DNA of 64,000 nt from Methylobacterium hispanicum (GTDB lineage Bacteria; Pseudomonadota; Alphaproteobacteria; Rhizobiales; Beijerinckiaceae): contig NZ_BPQO01000013.1 in NCBI RefSeq assembly GCF_022179285.1, positions 99,092 to 163,091 of the forward strand, written 5' to 3'. Made by a program: the position numbers and the translations under genes. The notes below the pieces were generated by a model. The model was not told where the DNA came from and ran no database searches. It saw only the letters and a list, made by a program, of their open reading frames with translations. Within the stretch, counting starts at the first letter, position 1, and each line of letters begins with the position of its first letter. Positions 26,116-34,426 of the stretch are shown here, piece by piece.

Positions 26116-27060
26116 GTGGCACTCATCAATCTTGGCCTGCCGGGAAATCTTCTCGGCGGCACGAAAATCCTGGATCTCGTCAGCGTCGGGACCAACAGCA
26201 ACACGAGCAACACCGTCCTGGACGTCGGCGTCCTGGAGAACCTGCCGGTCGCCGATACGGTCAACGGGCTCACCAGCCTGCTCACCCCGGAGGGCAACAC
26301 GCTCACCGTCGATGCCGGCGTCAACCTGCAGCTCGGGTCGGCCGTCGGCGACCTGATCAACGGCCTGGTTGGGAACGACCTGCTCGTCGGCGGCGGCGGC
26401 GACGACCGGATCAACGGCGGCGACGGCAACGACGTGCTCGACGGCGGCGACGGCAACGACGTGCTCGACGGCGGCGACGGCAGCGACATGATCTACGGCA
26501 ACCGGGGCAACGACACGCTGTTCGGCCGCTTCGGCAACGATTACCTCAACGGCGGCCAGGGCGACGACCTGATCTACGGCAACCAGGGCAACGACACGGT
26601 CGCGGGTTCCCTGGGGCGCGACACGGTGTACGCCGGCCAGGGCAACGATCTGGTCGATTACTCCGCCTTCAGCGACGCGCAGATCATCTACGGGAACATG
26701 CAGGACGACATCCTGCGCGGCGGCGCCGGGGACGACCGGATCTTCGGCGGCCAGGGCAACGACGTGCTGAACGGCGGGGCAGGCGCCGACACGCTCTTCG
26801 GCAACCTCGGTGACGACATCCTCACGGGCGGCGCCGGCGCGGACCGGTTCGTGTTCGCCGGCGCGACCTTCGGCCAGAACAGCGGCGCCGACCGGATCAC
26901 CGACTTCAACGCGGGCGAGGGCGACCGCATCGCCCTGAACGGCCAGACGGCCACCGCCTTCGACAGCAACGGCAGCACGATCCTGCTCCTGTCCGGCGGC
27001 GGGACCGTGCAACTCGACGGCGTCGCGGCAAGCTCCGTCCAGAGCGGCTGGTTCGCCTGA
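26116..27060 (+). CDS. RTX-type calcium-binding repeat protein
   Basis: A perfect AAGGAGGAGA ribosome site precedes the GTG start. The 314-residue protein has about a dozen GGxGxD-type nonapeptide repeats (for example GGDGNDVLDGGDGNDVLDGG) between residues ~93 and ~250, which bind calcium in a beta-roll. The C-terminal part (ITDFNAGEGDRIALNG) is the end typical of type I secreted proteins. No N-terminal signal is seen, consistent with type I secretion. There is no catalytic domain, so it is probably a cell-surface or secreted structural protein. No transport genes are adjacent. Confidence 0.85.
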   Translation: MALINLGLPGNLLGGTKILDLVSVGTNSNTSNTVLDVGVLENLPVADTVNGLTSLLTPEGNTLTVDAGVNLQLGSAVGDLINGLVGNDLLVGGGGDDRINGGDGNDVLDGGDGNDVLDGGDGSDMIYGNRGNDTLFGRFGNDYLNGGQGDDLIYGNQGNDTVAGSLGRDTVYAGQGNDLVDYSAFSDAQIIYGNMQDDILRGGAGDDRIFGGQGNDVLNGGAGADTLFGNLGDDILTGGAGADRFVFAGATFGQNSGADRITDFNAGEGDRIALNGQTATAFDSNGSTILLLSGGGTVQLDGVAASSVQSGWFA

Positions 27061-27108
27061 GAACGGGACGACCGGGGCGGAGGCGGGGGCTCCTCGCGTC
27101 CGCCGCCT

Positions 27109-27250
27109 GGAGCGCTCTTGCGCCGAAGCGGACGCCGGTTCGGCGCAAGGGAGCGCGTTCATACAAGAGGTTGGAGCCGTTCCCGATGGCAACCCGATCG
27201 GGCCCGATGGCAACCCGATCGGCCCGATGGCAACCCGATCGGGAACGGCG
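27109..27250. repeat. Dispersed palindromic repeat, copy 2, with triplicated loop
   Basis: This copy matches the inverse of the 11.8 kb repeat. It has an 11-base hairpin (27117-27127 with 27139-27149) and a longer hairpin whose outer arms are GCCGTTCCCGAT (27176) and ATCGGGAACGGC (27238). Between the arms a 20-base unit, CCCGATGGCAACCCGATCGG, is repeated three times (27182, 27203, 27223). It fills the gap between two convergent genes, so it may act as a bidirectional terminator. Confidence 0.85.
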
Positions 27251-27778
27251 CTAGTCCTGGCGCACGAGCCCCGCGGCGAAGCGGCGGGCGTTGGCGACGT
27301 AGTGCTCGGCCAGCCGGCGCAGATCCGCGGCGCCCGCCTCGCCGAGGCTGCGCACGGCCCTCGCCGGCATGCCGACGATCAGGCTGCCGTCGGGAAACTC
27401 CGCCCCCTCCTTCACCAGGGCGTTGGCGCCGACGATGCAGCCGCGGCCGATCCGCGCCCCGTTGAGGATCGTGGCGCCCATGCCGATCAGGGTGCCGTCG
27501 CCGACGGTGCAGCCGTGCACGATCGCCCGGTGCCCGACGGTGACGCCCTCGCCGATCGTGAGGGGGAAGCCGGGATCGGAGTGCAGCACCGCCCCGTCCT
27601 GGATGTTGCTGCCCGCACCCACCCGCATCGGCTCGTTGTCGCCGCGCAGCACCGCGCCGAACCAGACGCTCGCCCCCGCTCCGAGATGCACCTGCCCGAT
27701 GACGTGCGCGCCCGGCGCGACCCAGACGCTGGCATCGGCGAGGATCGGGGCGTGGCCGTCGAGCGCGTAGAGGGACAT
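27251..27778 (-). CDS. Gamma-carbonic-anhydrase-like hexapeptide protein
   Basis: The 175-residue protein is a left-handed beta-helix of the gamma carbonic anhydrase (YrdA/PaaY) family. The metal-site pattern is present: SVWFGAVLRGDNEP, NIQDGAVLHSDPGF and GHRAIVHGCTVGDGTLIGMG, giving three histidines in the usual places (VLH, VGH, IVH). Whether it hydrates CO2 or is an acyl-CoA-related protein cannot be told. It is cytoplasmic and monocistronic; its stop abuts a palindromic repeat. Confidence 0.9.
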   Translation of the reverse strand: MSLYALDGHAPILADASVWVAPGAHVIGQVHLGAGASVWFGAVLRGDNEPMRVGAGSNIQDGAVLHSDPGFPLTIGEGVTVGHRAIVHGCTVGDGTLIGMGATILNGARIGRGCIVGANALVKEGAEFPDGSLIVGMPARAVRSLGEAGAADLRRLAEHYVANARRFAAGLVRQD

Positions 27779-27871
27779 CGGGACTTCTCGGGACGGGGAT
27801 CGGGGGAGCGGGCCGTCAGCATCTCACGGGCCGGGCGTCCCGTCACGGGTCGCGCGGGCCTCGCGGCCCCC

Positions 27872-28675
27872 TCACAGCCCCGGCCCCTTCGCGGCGCCCC
27901 AGATCCGGCCCGGCTTGCCGTTGCTCGCCCCCTGCAGCACGACGACCCAGGCATCGGCGTCGGCCGCGCGGGCGCTCGGCAGCGGCACCTCGTAATGGAC
28001 CGGCTGACCGCTCCACGGCCCGACCCGCTGTATGCCGCGCACCACGTTGAGGTAGGTCGCCGTGCGGCCCCGATTCTCCCCGCGCTCGATCGCGACCGGG
28101 CGGCGGCGCAGCACGGAGAGGAGCCAGACCTCGCCCCGCTGGCCGCCCGCCCCGACATCGATCACGATGCGGTCGCCGCGCTCCTCGCCGCGGACCGGCA
28201 CCGACAGGCCGCCGGGCTGGACCGCCTCGCGCGCCAGGGCGCGCTCCAGCCCGGCCCGGTCGGAGGCCACCACGGAGGCGGCACCGTTGACGATGGCCTG
28301 CGGCGTGAAGACCTGCCGGATGCCGTGCGGGCCCGCATAGGCGTGCTGGCGCTCGGTGAAGGGCTTCTGGGCCAGCGTGTCCTTCCAGCCGAGATAGTCC
28401 CAGTAGGTCACCGGCAGGGTGAGCGCCACGATGCCGGGCCGGCCCGCGAGGTCCCGGAACACCGGGTCGGCCCCGCGGCAGGCGGCGCAGCCCTGGCTGG
28501 TGAACAGCTCGACCACCGCCCGCAGAGGCTCCGCACGGACAGGCTCCGCACGGACCGCCTCCGCATGAACCGGCTCGGCGCGGACGGGCGCGGCGCAAGG
28601 CCCCGCCAGGGCGAGGAGCGCGGCGCCGAGCCGGGCGGCAGGTCGGGTGACGGGTCGGGGAACCGGAACCATCAT
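27872..28675 (-). CDS. DUF1223 thioredoxin-like periplasmic protein
   Basis: The 267-residue protein has a signal peptide (ARLGAALLALAGPCAAPVRA), then a short tandem repeat of VRAEP-like pentapeptides (about residues 30-52), and a thioredoxin-like domain with VELFTSQGCAACRGADPVF, a CxxC site of DUF1223 proteins. Later VTYWDYLGWKDTLAQKPF and GPHGIRQVFTPQAIVNG are family marks. The function is unknown, probably redox in the periplasm. It is the last gene of the minus-strand run from 33223. Confidence 0.8.
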   Translation of the reverse strand: MMVPVPRPVTRPAARLGAALLALAGPCAAPVRAEPVHAEAVRAEPVRAEPLRAVVELFTSQGCAACRGADPVFRDLAGRPGIVALTLPVTYWDYLGWKDTLAQKPFTERQHAYAGPHGIRQVFTPQAIVNGAASVVASDRAGLERALAREAVQPGGLSVPVRGEERGDRIVIDVGAGGQRGEVWLLSVLRRRPVAIERGENRGRTATYLNVVRGIQRVGPWSGQPVHYEVPLPSARAADADAWVVVLQGASNGKPGRIWGAAKGPGL

Positions 28676-28709
28676 CGCATCACAGCGCCGGCGGACGTGC
28701 CGAGGGAAA

Positions 28710-29681
28710 TCACGTTGGCTTGAGAGCGTCGGCGCGGGCCGGCGCGCGACCGGCCGGCAGCATCGCGGGGCGCCAGCGCCGGTGCATCCAGAGCCACTGG
28801 CCGGGATTCTCGCGCACCCAGCCCTCCACCACCGCCGTCATCGCCTGCATGGCGCCCGGCACGTCGACGGTGCCGTCCGCGGCCCGGGGCAGGTCGAGGG
28901 GCGGGGTCAGTTCGAGGCGGTAGCGGCCGCCGGGCAGCCGCACCACCCGGGCGCCGTGGACCGGGCACTCGGTGTTCCGGGCGAGCTTGGCGAGCAGCGG
29001 GTTGGCGAGGCAGGGTTGCCCGAAGAACGTCACCACCACGCCGCGGGTGAAGTGCTGGTCGATGAGCTGGCCGAGATGGCCGCCGCGCTCCACCACGCCC
29101 TGCATCGCGAAGGCGGCGCCGGGGCCGGAGGCGGCCAGCCCCCCCATGGTCTTCTGCCGCACCGCCTGGACGAGCCGGGCCGCCGCCGGGTTGTTCGGCG
29201 CCCGGAACACCGCGGTCGCCTCCAGGTCGAACTTCGCCGCCGCGATCGCGGGCAGCTCCCAGTTGCCGAGATGGGCCGAGAAGATCAGGCCGGGCTTTCC
29301 GTCGTCCCGCAGGGCGTAGAAGTGCTCCAGCCCCACCACCTCCATGCGCTGGGTGGCGGGATCGTCCGGATCGAAGCTGAACAGCGTGTCGAGATGGGCG
29401 TACTCGGCCCCCGTGCGGCCGAGATTGTCCCAGGCCTGGGCCGCGATCGCCCGGCGCTCGGCCTCCGGGAGGTCCGGATAGGCCGCGCGCAGGTTCGCCA
29501 GCATGGTCCGGTGCGCGGGCAGCCACGGGCCGATCCCGCGCAGGAGCGCCGCCCCCCAGGCGCCGGCCCGCTCGGGGCCGAGCCCGCGGGCGAGGCGGAA
29601 CACGGCCGCGATCAGGGGCAGCATCGCGTAGCCCGCGAGCCGCGGGAACGAGCGCTTCAGGACGAGGGCGAGACGCAGCAA
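28710..29681 (-). CDS. Lipid A late acyltransferase, LpxXL/LpxL family
   Basis: The 323-residue protein is of the lysophospholipid/lipid A acyltransferase family. The catalytic H-x4-E motif is HLGNWE, and FRAPNNPAAARLV and GGHLGQLIDQHFTRG are conserved blocks. A hydrophobic N-terminus (AMLPLIAAVFRLARGLG) anchors it to the inner membrane. The start is TTG at 29681 with CGGAG about ten bases upstream; an internal ATG at residue 20 is less likely. Together with the genes upstream it may add a very long fatty acid to lipid A, as in rhizobia (lpxXL). The substrate is inferred from neighbours. Confidence 0.75.
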   Translation of the reverse strand: MLRLALVLKRSFPRLAGYAMLPLIAAVFRLARGLGPERAGAWGAALLRGIGPWLPAHRTMLANLRAAYPDLPEAERRAIAAQAWDNLGRTGAEYAHLDTLFSFDPDDPATQRMEVVGLEHFYALRDDGKPGLIFSAHLGNWELPAIAAAKFDLEATAVFRAPNNPAAARLVQAVRQKTMGGLAASGPGAAFAMQGVVERGGHLGQLIDQHFTRGVVVTFFGQPCLANPLLAKLARNTECPVHGARVVRLPGGRYRLELTPPLDLPRAADGTVDVPGAMQAMTAVVEGWVRENPGQWLWMHRRWRPAMLPAGRAPARADALKPT

Positions 29682-29771
29682 GCGGTTCGGGCTCCGGCGG
29701 CGGGCAGGGCCGGAGCCGGGATGCCGCGATTCAAGCGCCTTAGATCATTTCCGCGTGAGCAGGGGAAGCAT

Positions 29772-30794
29772 TCAGAGGCTCACCAGGATCTTGCCGAAGA
29801 CCTGACGTGACTCGAGCCGCTCCAACCCCGCCGCGAAGTCGCCGAGCGGATAGACCGTGTCGATCACCGGCGTGATGCCGGTCGCCATCTTGTCCAGCGA
29901 TTGCCGGATGTTCTCGATGCGGCAGCCGAACGAGCCGGTGATGCGGTACTGCTGCTGGAACAGCTGCATCAGGTTCATGGTGGTGGAGACGCCCGAGGTC
30001 GAGCCGCAGGTGACGAGCCGACCGCCGCGCTTCAGGCAGAGCAGCGAGCCGTTCCAGGTGTCGGGCCCAACATGCTCGAAGACCACATCGACGCCTTTCC
30101 GCTTCGTCAGCCGCCGCACCTCGCCCTCGAAGCGCTCCTCGCGGTAGTTGATGACGTGGTCGGCGCCGAGCTCGCCCGCCATCGCGCCCTTGCGGTCGTC
30201 GCCGACCGTGGTGAACACCGTGCACTGAAGCGCTTTGGCCATCTTGATCGCGCTGGTGCCGATGCCCGAGCCGCCGGCATGCACGAGGATGCTCTCGCCG
30301 GGCTCGAGCCGCGCGTTGTCGAACAGCATGTGCTGCACGGTGCCGAAGGCGATCCCTGCGCAGGCCGCGTCGGTGAAGCTCACGCCCGCGGGCGCCTTCA
30401 CCACGAGCCGGGCCGGCACGGTGACGAACTCGCTCGCGAAGCCGTCGATATGGAAGCCGTAGACGCCGCCCACATCCTCGCAGAGGTTGTCGCGGCCCTC
30501 CCGGCAAGCCCGGCAATGCCCGCAGGTCTTCGCCCCGTAGAGGGCCACGGGATCGCCCTCTCGCAGGCCGGTGACGCCTTCGCCGAGCGCGGCGATCTCG
30601 CCGGCCGCCTCGGCGCCCACCGTCAGCGGGAGCCGGCGCTTGGCGAAGGCCATCCCGCGAAAACCCCAGACGTCGATGAAGTTGAGGCCGACCGCGCGCA
30701 CCCGCACCCGCACCTCGCCGGGCCCGGGGGCGGGGGCGTCCGCCACGTCGGTCAGGCGCAGGTCGCGGTCGCCGAAGAGTTGCAGGGCTCGCAT
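29772..30794 (-). CDS. Zinc-type alcohol dehydrogenase/quinone oxidoreductase family protein
   Basis: The 340-residue MDR protein has a GHRx-less N-terminal domain with ALYGAKTCGHCRACREGRDN (structural zinc cysteines), a Rossmann motif (ILVHAGGSGIGTSAIKMAKA) and the DVVFEHVGPDTWNGSL part. It resembles adh2XL of the rhizobial lipid A long-chain fatty acid locus, where it probably works as an enoyl or related reductase. It uses NAD(P)H. It lies between a small SH3 protein and the acyltransferase gene on the same strand. Confidence 0.75.
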   Translation of the reverse strand: MRALQLFGDRDLRLTDVADAPAPGPGEVRVRVRAVGLNFIDVWGFRGMAFAKRRLPLTVGAEAAGEIAALGEGVTGLREGDPVALYGAKTCGHCRACREGRDNLCEDVGGVYGFHIDGFASEFVTVPARLVVKAPAGVSFTDAACAGIAFGTVQHMLFDNARLEPGESILVHAGGSGIGTSAIKMAKALQCTVFTTVGDDRKGAMAGELGADHVINYREERFEGEVRRLTKRKGVDVVFEHVGPDTWNGSLLCLKRGGRLVTCGSTSGVSTTMNLMQLFQQQYRITGSFGCRIENIRQSLDKMATGITPVIDTVYPLGDFAAGLERLESRQVFGKILVSL

Positions 30795-30898
30795 CGATCG
30801 TTCCCGGGGCTCCGACGGCCCGATAGGGTGGCACGGCCCTCTCCGATGAGGGGCACGTCGGCGCCTTAGGGACAGCCTATGTCCCGATCAAGGCGCGG

Positions 30899-31171
30899 TT
30901 ATTCGGGCGCGAGGTAGCGCCGCCTCGCCCAGCCGAGCGTGCGGCCGTCCTTGACGCGGCACCACGTGGTGCGGCTCGGCGTCTCGTTGGTGCAGCCGAA
31001 GACCAGCACCCGGCCGCGGACCTCGCCGACGCGCTCGGCGGCGGGATCGGGCTCGGCCCGGACGCTCAGGGCCTCGCCGCGGGGCAGTCCCTCGACCCGG
31101 TAGGCCTGAGGGTCGGCCGCGGCAGGGGCGGCGAGGGAGCCGGCGAGGACGGCGAGGAGGAGGGGGCGCAT
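30899..31171 (-). CDS. Small periplasmic SH3-like protein
   Basis: The 90-residue protein has a signal peptide (RPLLLAVLAGSLAAPAAA) and a bacterial SH3-like domain (LPRGEALSVRAEPDPAAERV, RVLVFGCTNE, TWCRVKDGRTLGWARRRYL), as in SH3b modules that bind cell-wall or proteins. Two Cys residues could form a disulfide. It lies ten bases after the SDR stop, so it is probably in the lipid operon, although its role there is unclear. Confidence 0.7.
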   Translation of the reverse strand: MRPLLLAVLAGSLAAPAAADPQAYRVEGLPRGEALSVRAEPDPAAERVGEVRGRVLVFGCTNETPSRTTWCRVKDGRTLGWARRRYLAPE

Positions 31172-31181
31172 CGGCGGCGTC

Positions 31182-31943
31182 TCAGGCGCGGTGCACGCCC
31201 ATCATGGCGGTGAGGCCGCCATCGACCGGCAGGACGGCGCCCGTGATGTAGCCGGCCGCGTCCTCCATCAGGAAGCGGACGAGCGCGGCGACCTCCGCCG
31301 GGTCGGCGAAGCGGCCGGCCGGGATCTGGCGCTCCATGCCCGCGCGATGCGCCGCGTAGGGCGCCATCATCCGCGTATCCACGAAGCCCGGCGCGATCAC
31401 GTTGACGGTGACGCCGCGCTTCGCCGACTCGATCGCCAGCGTGCGGCAATAGGCGATCAGCGCGCCCTTGGTGGCGGCGTAGGCCGCGTTGCCGGCATTC
31501 GCCCTGAGCGCCGCGACCGAGCCGATCGCCACGACGCGGCCCGTCCGCGCCCGGATCATGCCGCGCGTCAGCGCCTTGGCGAGCCGGGTCAGCGAGGTGA
31601 AGTTCACCTGCATGGCGGCCTCCAGCCGGTCCTGGTCGAGCATCAGCGCGAGCGCGTCCGCCGACTGGCCCGCATTGTGGACGAGGCCGTAATAGCCCCG
31701 CTCCTCCGCCGCCGCGCAGAAGGCGTCGAGCGCCGCCCGGTCGCCGAGATCGAGGGCGTGCGCCTCGAAGGCCGCGCCCGGATGCGCCCCCCGCAGCTCC
31801 GCCAGCAGCGCCTCGGCCTCGGAGCCGGAGGCGCGGTAGGTGAAGTCGACCCCGTGGCCGGCCTGCGCCAGCGCCCGCACGATCGCGGCGCCGAGGCCGG
31901 CCGCGCCCCCCGTGACGAGGACGCGTCTCATCCCGGCGCTCAT
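31182..31943 (-). CDS. 3-oxoacyl-ACP reductase-like SDR (FabG family)
   Basis: The 253-residue short-chain dehydrogenase has the NAD(P) motif VTGGAAGLGAA, HNAG, and a catalytic Ser-Tyr-Lys triad (IGSVAAL, AYAATKGAL). The end ITGAVLPVDGG is typical of FabG. The ATG at 31943 overlaps the stop of the ketoacyl synthase gene (ATGA), so the pair is translationally coupled. It likely reduces the 3-oxoacyl product of that synthase. It is cytoplasmic. Confidence 0.85.
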   Translation of the reverse strand: MSAGMRRVLVTGGAAGLGAAIVRALAQAGHGVDFTYRASGSEAEALLAELRGAHPGAAFEAHALDLGDRAALDAFCAAAEERGYYGLVHNAGQSADALALMLDQDRLEAAMQVNFTSLTRLAKALTRGMIRARTGRVVAIGSVAALRANAGNAAYAATKGALIAYCRTLAIESAKRGVTVNVIAPGFVDTRMMAPYAAHRAGMERQIPAGRFADPAEVAALVRFLMEDAAGYITGAVLPVDGGLTAMMGVHRA

Positions 31944-33223
31944 GCGGGCTCGGCCCCGAGGATCAGGCAGGTGTTCTGCCCGCCGAAGCCGAAGGAGTTC
32001 GACAGGACGCGCGAGACGGGCACGTCCCGGGCCTGCCCCACGATGTCGAGCGGGATCGCGGGGTCGGGCACCGCGTGGTTGATGGTGGGCGGGATGCGCC
32101 CGTGCCGGATGGTCAGGAGCGAGAACGCCGCCTCGATCGCCCCGGCCGCGGTCAGGGTGTGGCCGATCATCGACTTGTTCGAGGTGACGGGTACCTGGCC
32201 CGCGCGCTCGCCGAGCACCGCGACGAGGCCGAGCGCCTCCATCTTGTCGTTCTCCGGCGTCGAGGTGCCGTGGGCGTTGACCGTGTCGATGTCCTCCGGG
32301 GACAGGCCGGCATCCTCCAGGCTCGCCCGGATCGCCGCGACGACCGGCGCCCCGTCGGGGCTCGAGCGGGTACGGTGGAAGCCGTCGCCCTTCTCGCCGC
32401 AGCCCAGCACGTAGCCGAGGATGGTCGCGCCGCGGGCGAGGGCCGCGTCCGCGTCCTCCAGCACCAGGGCGGCGGCGCCCTCGCCCATGACGAAGCCGTC
32501 GCGGTTCTTCGAGAAGGGCTTGGAGGCGGCCGAAGGCGGGTCGTTCTGGGTCGAGAGGGCCGAGAGCAGCGAGAAGCGGATCAGCGATTCCGGGTTCACC
32601 GAGCCGTCCGTGCCGATGCAGAGCGCGGCCCGCGTCTCGCCCCGCCGGATCGCCTCGACGCCGAGCTGGATCGCGGTGGCGCCCGACGAGCAGGCGGTCG
32701 AGAGCGAGATCGGCGAGCCCTTGGTGCCGAAGCGCTCGGCGATGCGCTCGGCCACGGTGCCGAAGATGAAGAGGTCGTGCCAGGGGTCGAAGCGGCGCGT
32801 GGCGGCGGCCGCCTGGAGACCCGCGTAGCTGACCTCGCCGTTCTGGCCCGACGCCTCGGCCAGTGCCTGCCGCTGTGGCCACTCCATCTCGACCGGCGGC
32901 ACGGCAATGAACAGGGCACCGGGGAAGTCGCCCCGCCGGCCGATGCCGGCCTGCGCCACCGCCTCCTCGGCGGCCTCCGCGGCGAAGCGCTCGGAGAGGA
33001 GGGGGGCGACCAGCGGCTCGGTGTCGAGGAAGTCGACGGTGCCGGCGATGCGGGTGCGCAAGGTATCGGTGGGGAAGCGCCGGATCGCGTGGATCCCCGA
33101 GCGCCCGGCGGTCAGCGCCGCCCAGTTGTCGGCCTGGCCCTGGCCGAGCGAGGTGACGAGCCCGATGCCGGTGACGGCGACGCGGGGCCGTTCCTTCGCG
33201 TCGCGGTTCGAATGCGCAGTCAT
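31940..33223 (-). CDS. Beta-ketoacyl-ACP synthase (FabF family, long-chain lipid A type)
   Basis: The 427-residue condensing enzyme has the catalytic triad C178 (STACSSGA), H318 (NAHGTSTPEND) and H355 (NKSMIGHTL). The FabF-type start RPRVAVTGIGLVTSLGQG and GQNTCLIL end are clear. The acidic insert and N-terminal extension resemble FabF1XL of the rhizobial 27-carbon fatty acid locus. It elongates acyl-ACP with malonyl-ACP. It starts the run that continues with fabG-like, SH3, adh-like and acyltransferase genes. No acpXL or fabZ is adjacent, unlike in rhizobia. Confidence 0.85.
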   Translation of the reverse strand: MTAHSNRDAKERPRVAVTGIGLVTSLGQGQADNWAALTAGRSGIHAIRRFPTDTLRTRIAGTVDFLDTEPLVAPLLSERFAAEAAEEAVAQAGIGRRGDFPGALFIAVPPVEMEWPQRQALAEASGQNGEVSYAGLQAAAATRRFDPWHDLFIFGTVAERIAERFGTKGSPISLSTACSSGATAIQLGVEAIRRGETRAALCIGTDGSVNPESLIRFSLLSALSTQNDPPSAASKPFSKNRDGFVMGEGAAALVLEDADAALARGATILGYVLGCGEKGDGFHRTRSSPDGAPVVAAIRASLEDAGLSPEDIDTVNAHGTSTPENDKMEALGLVAVLGERAGQVPVTSNKSMIGHTLTAAGAIEAAFSLLTIRHGRIPPTINHAVPDPAIPLDIVGQARDVPVSRVLSNSFGFGGQNTCLILGAEPA

Positions 33224-33280
33224 GGCGGCCGTCTTACACGATCGCGCCGGGGAGGGGAGGGATTTTGGTGAGCGCGCGGC

Positions 33281-33308
33281 CCTCCCTCGCCCCTCTGCGG
33301 GAGAGGGG
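33281..33308. repeat. GCGGGAGAG palindromic repeat
   Basis: CCCCTCT and AGAGGGG flank a GCGGG loop (33290-33308) in the short spacer between two minus-strand genes. The same CTCTCCCGC/GCGGGAGAG core occurs at 60.6 and 63.4 kb. It may serve as a terminator-like element after potF. Confidence 0.5.
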
Positions 33309-33319
33309 GAATGCGGCGA

Positions 33320-34426
33320 TCACCGCCCGGTCCGCACCCGCGTCCAGAGCCGGGTGATGAAGCGCTGCGTCCGGTCGTCCCAGGCGGTGTTCACCGAGAG
33401 CCGCTGCATCGTCGCCTCGTCCGGGTAGATGCCCGGGTTGTTCAGGATCTCGGGCTTCACGAGCGCCTTCGCGGGCAGCACGCCGCTCGCGTAGGAGACG
33501 AAGTTGCTGTTGGCCGCCGCCACGTCGGCGCGCAGCATGTAGTCGATGAAGGCGTGGGCCTCGGCCGCGTGCGGCGCGTCCTTCGGGATCGCGAAGGCGT
33601 CGAACCACATGATCGAGCCTTCCTTCGGCACGACGTAGCCGATCTCGACGCCGGTCTTGGCCTCGTCCGCCCGCTTCCTCGCCTGCATCACGTCGCCCGA
33701 GTAGCCGACCGCGACGCAGAGGTCGCCGTTGGCCAGCGCCTGGATGTACTCGGAGGAGTGGAACTTCCGCACCGCGCCGCGGACCTTGTAGAGCGCGTCC
33801 GTGACCTGGGTCATGTCGTCCCAGCGCCGGGTGTCGCTCTTCAGCCCGTAGAAGGGCAGCATCGCGGGGATCAGGTCCTCGGGGCTGTCGAGCATCATAA
33901 TCCCGCACTCCTTCAGCTTGTTGGCCGAGGTCGGGTTGAGCACGACGCTCCACGAGTTGAGGGCGGCGTTCGCGCCGAGGCGCTCGCGCACCGCGCCCAG
34001 ATTGTAGCCGATGCCGGTGGTGCCCCACATGTAATCGACGGCGTAGGCGTTGCCGGGGTCGTAGGCGGCGAGCCGCCCGGCGATCTCGGGCCAGACGTTG
34101 CCGAGATTGCGCAACTTCGTCTTGTCGAGGGGCCGGAAGGCGCCGGCCCGGATCAGCCGCTGCAGGAAGGGCCCGGAGGGCACCACCACGTCGTAGCCGG
34201 AGCGGCCGGCGAGCAGCTTCGTCTCCAGGATCTCGTTGTTGTCGTAGGTGTCGTAGACGACCTTGATCCCGGTCTCCCGGGTGAAGGCCTCCAGAACCTT
34301 CGGGTCGATGTAGTCCGACCAGTTGTAGATGTTGACGACGCGCTCCTCCGCCCGGGCGCCGCCCAGAAGGGCGAGCCCGCCGAGGGCCGCGCCCAGCAGG
34401 GCGCGGCGGAGGAGCCGGCCGCTCAC
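33320..34426 (-). CDS. Polyamine ABC transporter substrate-binding protein (PotF family)
   Basis: The 368-residue protein has a signal peptide (RALLGAALGGLALLGGARA) and the periplasmic binding fold of PotD/PotF: VVNIYNWSDYIDPKVLEAFT, VVYDTYDNNEILETKLLAG, YDVVVPSGPFLQRLI and AVDYMWGTTGIGYN. These bind putrescine or spermidine. The start is GTG within GTGA overlapping the RidA stop. No permease or ATPase gene is nearby, so it must work with a transporter encoded elsewhere. Confidence 0.88.
   Translation of the reverse strand: MSGRLLRRALLGAALGGLALLGGARAEERVVNIYNWSDYIDPKVLEAFTRETGIKVVYDTYDNNEILETKLLAGRSGYDVVVPSGPFLQRLIRAGAFRPLDKTKLRNLGNVWPEIAGRLAAYDPGNAYAVDYMWGTTGIGYNLGAVRERLGANAALNSWSVVLNPTSANKLKECGIMMLDSPEDLIPAMLPFYGLKSDTRRWDDMTQVTDALYKVRGAVRKFHSSEYIQALANGDLCVAVGYSGDVMQARKRADEAKTGVEIGYVVPKEGSIMWFDAFAIPKDAPHAAEAHAFIDYMLRADVAAANSNFVSYASGVLPAKALVKPEILNNPGIYPDEATMQRLSVNTAWDDRTQRFITRLWTRVRTGR

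Noticed and set aside
26340..26860. Regular DNA repeats resembling a CRISPR or satellite
   Set aside because: They encode the calcium-binding nonapeptides of the RTX protein and keep the reading frame.
27182..27242. Three 20-base repeats resembling a short CRISPR
   Set aside because: The units are directly adjacent with no spacers and lie inside the arms of a larger palindrome.
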